Shown here: positions 62,803 to 64,000 of the stretch, one piece after another
Position numbering within the stretch: the stretch's first letter is position 1
Layout of the letters: every line of letters starts with the position of its first letter
Assembly (NCBI GenBank): GCA_038226305.1
Contig: JBBRQN010000013.1
Location: 1-64,000, forward strand
Origin: JASLDZ01 sp038226305
GTDB lineage: Bacteria > Pseudomonadota > Alphaproteobacteria > Caulobacterales > Caulobacteraceae
Direction: 5' to 3'
Length of the DNA stretch: 64,000 nucleotides
Position numbers and translations under genes: made by a program
The notes under the pieces: model-generated
Databases searched by the model: none
What the model was told of the DNA's origin: nothing
The model's input: the letters and a program-made list of their open reading frames with translations, nothing else

Positions 62803-63768
62803 ATGTCTCCCCAGTTCAAGCCCAAGTTCGGCAAGCTTCTCGCCGTGGCTGGCACGCTGATCGGTCTTGGCGGGTGTGCAACGTCGCTGCCCACGTCTTC
62901 GGCTATGCAGATCGGTGAGGTCGCCGTTGCGCCCAGCGGCTTCATGTCGTTCTGCCAGCGCGAGCCGCAGGAATGCGGGCTGGGCGGTGTGCAGTCCAAC
63001 GCCGAGCTCGATGCCGCCCTCGCCGGCGCGAACCGGGCGCAGTGGTCGGCCCTGTTCGCCCAGGCCCCCGGTGGGTTCCGGGGGGGCTTCAGCAACGTGA
63101 CCTCCACCGCCCCCGGCCTCCCCCTCAAGGATGGCTACGGCTGGGCCGAGCTCTTCGCCGCCAACAACGCCGCCGCCGCCACCCCGGCCCAGACCCCGCC
63201 CGTCGAGGAGATCGCCCTGGCGGACGACGCCAGCCTGCAGGTCTCCGCGGGAGAGCCCGCCGCCACGCGACCCACCCTCCAGATCGCCGAGGTTTCGGTC
63301 GCCGCACCGCTAGCCACGCGCGCCGCCTTCGCCGTAGAGCCGCCGCCCCGCCTCGACGAGGCGCTGATGCATGTGCTCGACACGGTGAACCAGTCGGTGA
63401 ACAGCCGTATCAAGCCGGGCGAGGATGCCGAGGTGTTCGGCCAGGCCGACTACTGGGCCCTGCCCCTGTCGCGGGGGCTCGGCACCCGGGGCAACTGCAA
63501 GCATTACGCCCTGGAGAAGCGCAAGGCGCTGGCCGAGCGCGGCGTGCCCACCAGCGCGCTTTCCCTGGCCATCGTGCGCACCCGGGAGGGAGCGACCCAC
63601 GCGGTCCTGCTCGTCGCCACAGATCGCGGGGAGTTCGTGCTGGACAACCTTAGCCCCTGGGTGGCGCCCTGGCGTCAGACCGGTTACGTCTGGCTTGAAC
63701 GGCAGACCCCAGGCGATCCGCTGCAGTGGCGGACCCTGGCTTCACTCACGACCGGCCCGTTCGCCTGA
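62803..63768 (+). CDS. transglutaminase-like cysteine peptidase lipoprotein (BTLCP)
   Basis: A 321-residue lipoprotein (lipobox LIGLGGC, Cys25) with a PF06035-type domain. The catalytic triad is Cys232 (RGNCKHYALEKRKAL), His266 (GATHAVLLV) and Asp281 (FVLDNLSPW). Relatives such as LapG cleave adhesins in the periplasm when released from an inner-membrane LapD-type regulator, but no LapD/LapA-type gene is seen here. Residues about 110-190 form an Ala/Pro-rich linker. Start ATG 62803 with GAGAGG upstream. Confidence 0.9.
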   Translation: MSPQFKPKFGKLLAVAGTLIGLGGCATSLPTSSAMQIGEVAVAPSGFMSFCQREPQECGLGGVQSNAELDAALAGANRAQWSALFAQAPGGFRGGFSNVTSTAPGLPLKDGYGWAELFAANNAAAATPAQTPPVEEIALADDASLQVSAGEPAATRPTLQIAEVSVAAPLATRAAFAVEPPPRLDEALMHVLDTVNQSVNSRIKPGEDAEVFGQADYWALPLSRGLGTRGNCKHYALEKRKALAERGVPTSALSLAIVRTREGATHAVLLVATDRGEFVLDNLSPWVAPWRQTGYVWLERQTPGDPLQWRTLASLTTGPFA

Positions 63769-63775
63769 CGTCGCC

Positions 63776-64000
63776 AGGAACGAGTGTGCGCGGCGCGCTT
63801 TAGACGATGGGGAGTCGCCTCAACTGTTCGGTTTATGGTCGCCCAAGCGAAACAAGTTCAACTCGCGCGAATACTACGCTCTGCGAGAGGCGCAGGCGTT
63901 GCGGCTTCAGCACGACTTCGGCGCGGAGGCCTTCTGCGACGCCAAGCTGGACAACCCGGCGACCACGCCCCGGGACATCAGGTTCTATCGCCTCGTTCGC
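63776..64000 (+). other. open frame with coding-like residues at the right edge, no start codon seen
   Basis: In this frame the sequence from about 63806 reads like protein (SPQLFGLWSPKRNKFNSREY, then YALREAQALRLQHDFGAEAF) and runs off the window. No ATG or GTG precedes it; the first possible start is a TTG at 63899. The frame is also open back into the preceding gene. It could be a gene remnant or one with an unusual start. Function unknown. Confidence 0.3.

Overview
The window is a piece of a high-GC alphaproteobacterial chromosome, almost certainly from the Caulobacteraceae (Caulobacter/Brevundimonas/Phenylobacterium group). The evidence is a 94-residue SciP, the fliF-fliG-fliH(flbE)-fliN-flbD flagellar operon, sigma-54 promoters at hook and hook-associated genes, TTAA-N7-TTAA-like CtrA boxes, GANTC motifs and PleC/DivJ-type histidine kinases. 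Genus is not resolved. Assignments rest on reading translations and motifs by eye; no database search was run.

Layout. 1-1.8 kb: the wreck of a gene transfer agent (GTA) cluster on the minus strand, keeping a TerS-like gene, the front of the large terminase, a frameshifted gp10-type tail chaperone and the tail end of the giant baseplate gene. 1.9-13.9 kb: housekeeping and signalling genes (UPF0260, class A PBP, carA, DUF2336, PAS_5, a DnaA-domain-IV-like protein with a DUF6456 partner, SufE, two histidine kinases). 13.9-16.1 kb: dnaN, DUF3429 and sciP. 16.2-32.1 kb: flagellar region, with fliK-flgD-flgE on the minus strand diverging from flgK-flgL on the plus strand through back-to-back sigma-54 promoters, then fliF-fliG-fliH-fliN-flbD-(class A beta-lactamase)-flhA. 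32-45.9 kb: FAT-GUY response regulator, ELM1-like protein, greA, GST, carB, ECF sigma/anti-sigma pair, enoyl-CoA hydratase, GMC oxidoreductase and carboxylesterase. 45.9-53.6 kb: ABC-F ATPase, an NMT1/ThiY-like ABC uptake operon, a low-complexity secreted protein coupled to a second DUF2336 protein, and an all-helical protein. 53.8-64 kb: MFS transporter, secreted protein, tRNA-Ala(CGC) feeding into prfC, epimerase, VanZ-like protein, polyprenyl sugar-phosphate transferase, SleB-type hydrolase and a transglutaminase-like lipoprotein.

How the parts fit. Cell-cycle regulation is the common thread. CtrA-like boxes lie before sciP (three half-sites at 11-bp spacing), fliF, the sugar transferase and the SleB hydrolase; SciP is the known antagonist of CtrA; FlbD is encoded beside the basal-body genes and its family drives the sigma-54 hook genes. 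The most unexpected element is an apparently intact class A beta-lactamase whose start overlaps the end of flbD and whose end overlaps the start of flhA, which places it inside the flagellar operon. The decayed GTA locus is the second notable element. No CRISPR array, insertion sequence, integron or attachment site was seen.
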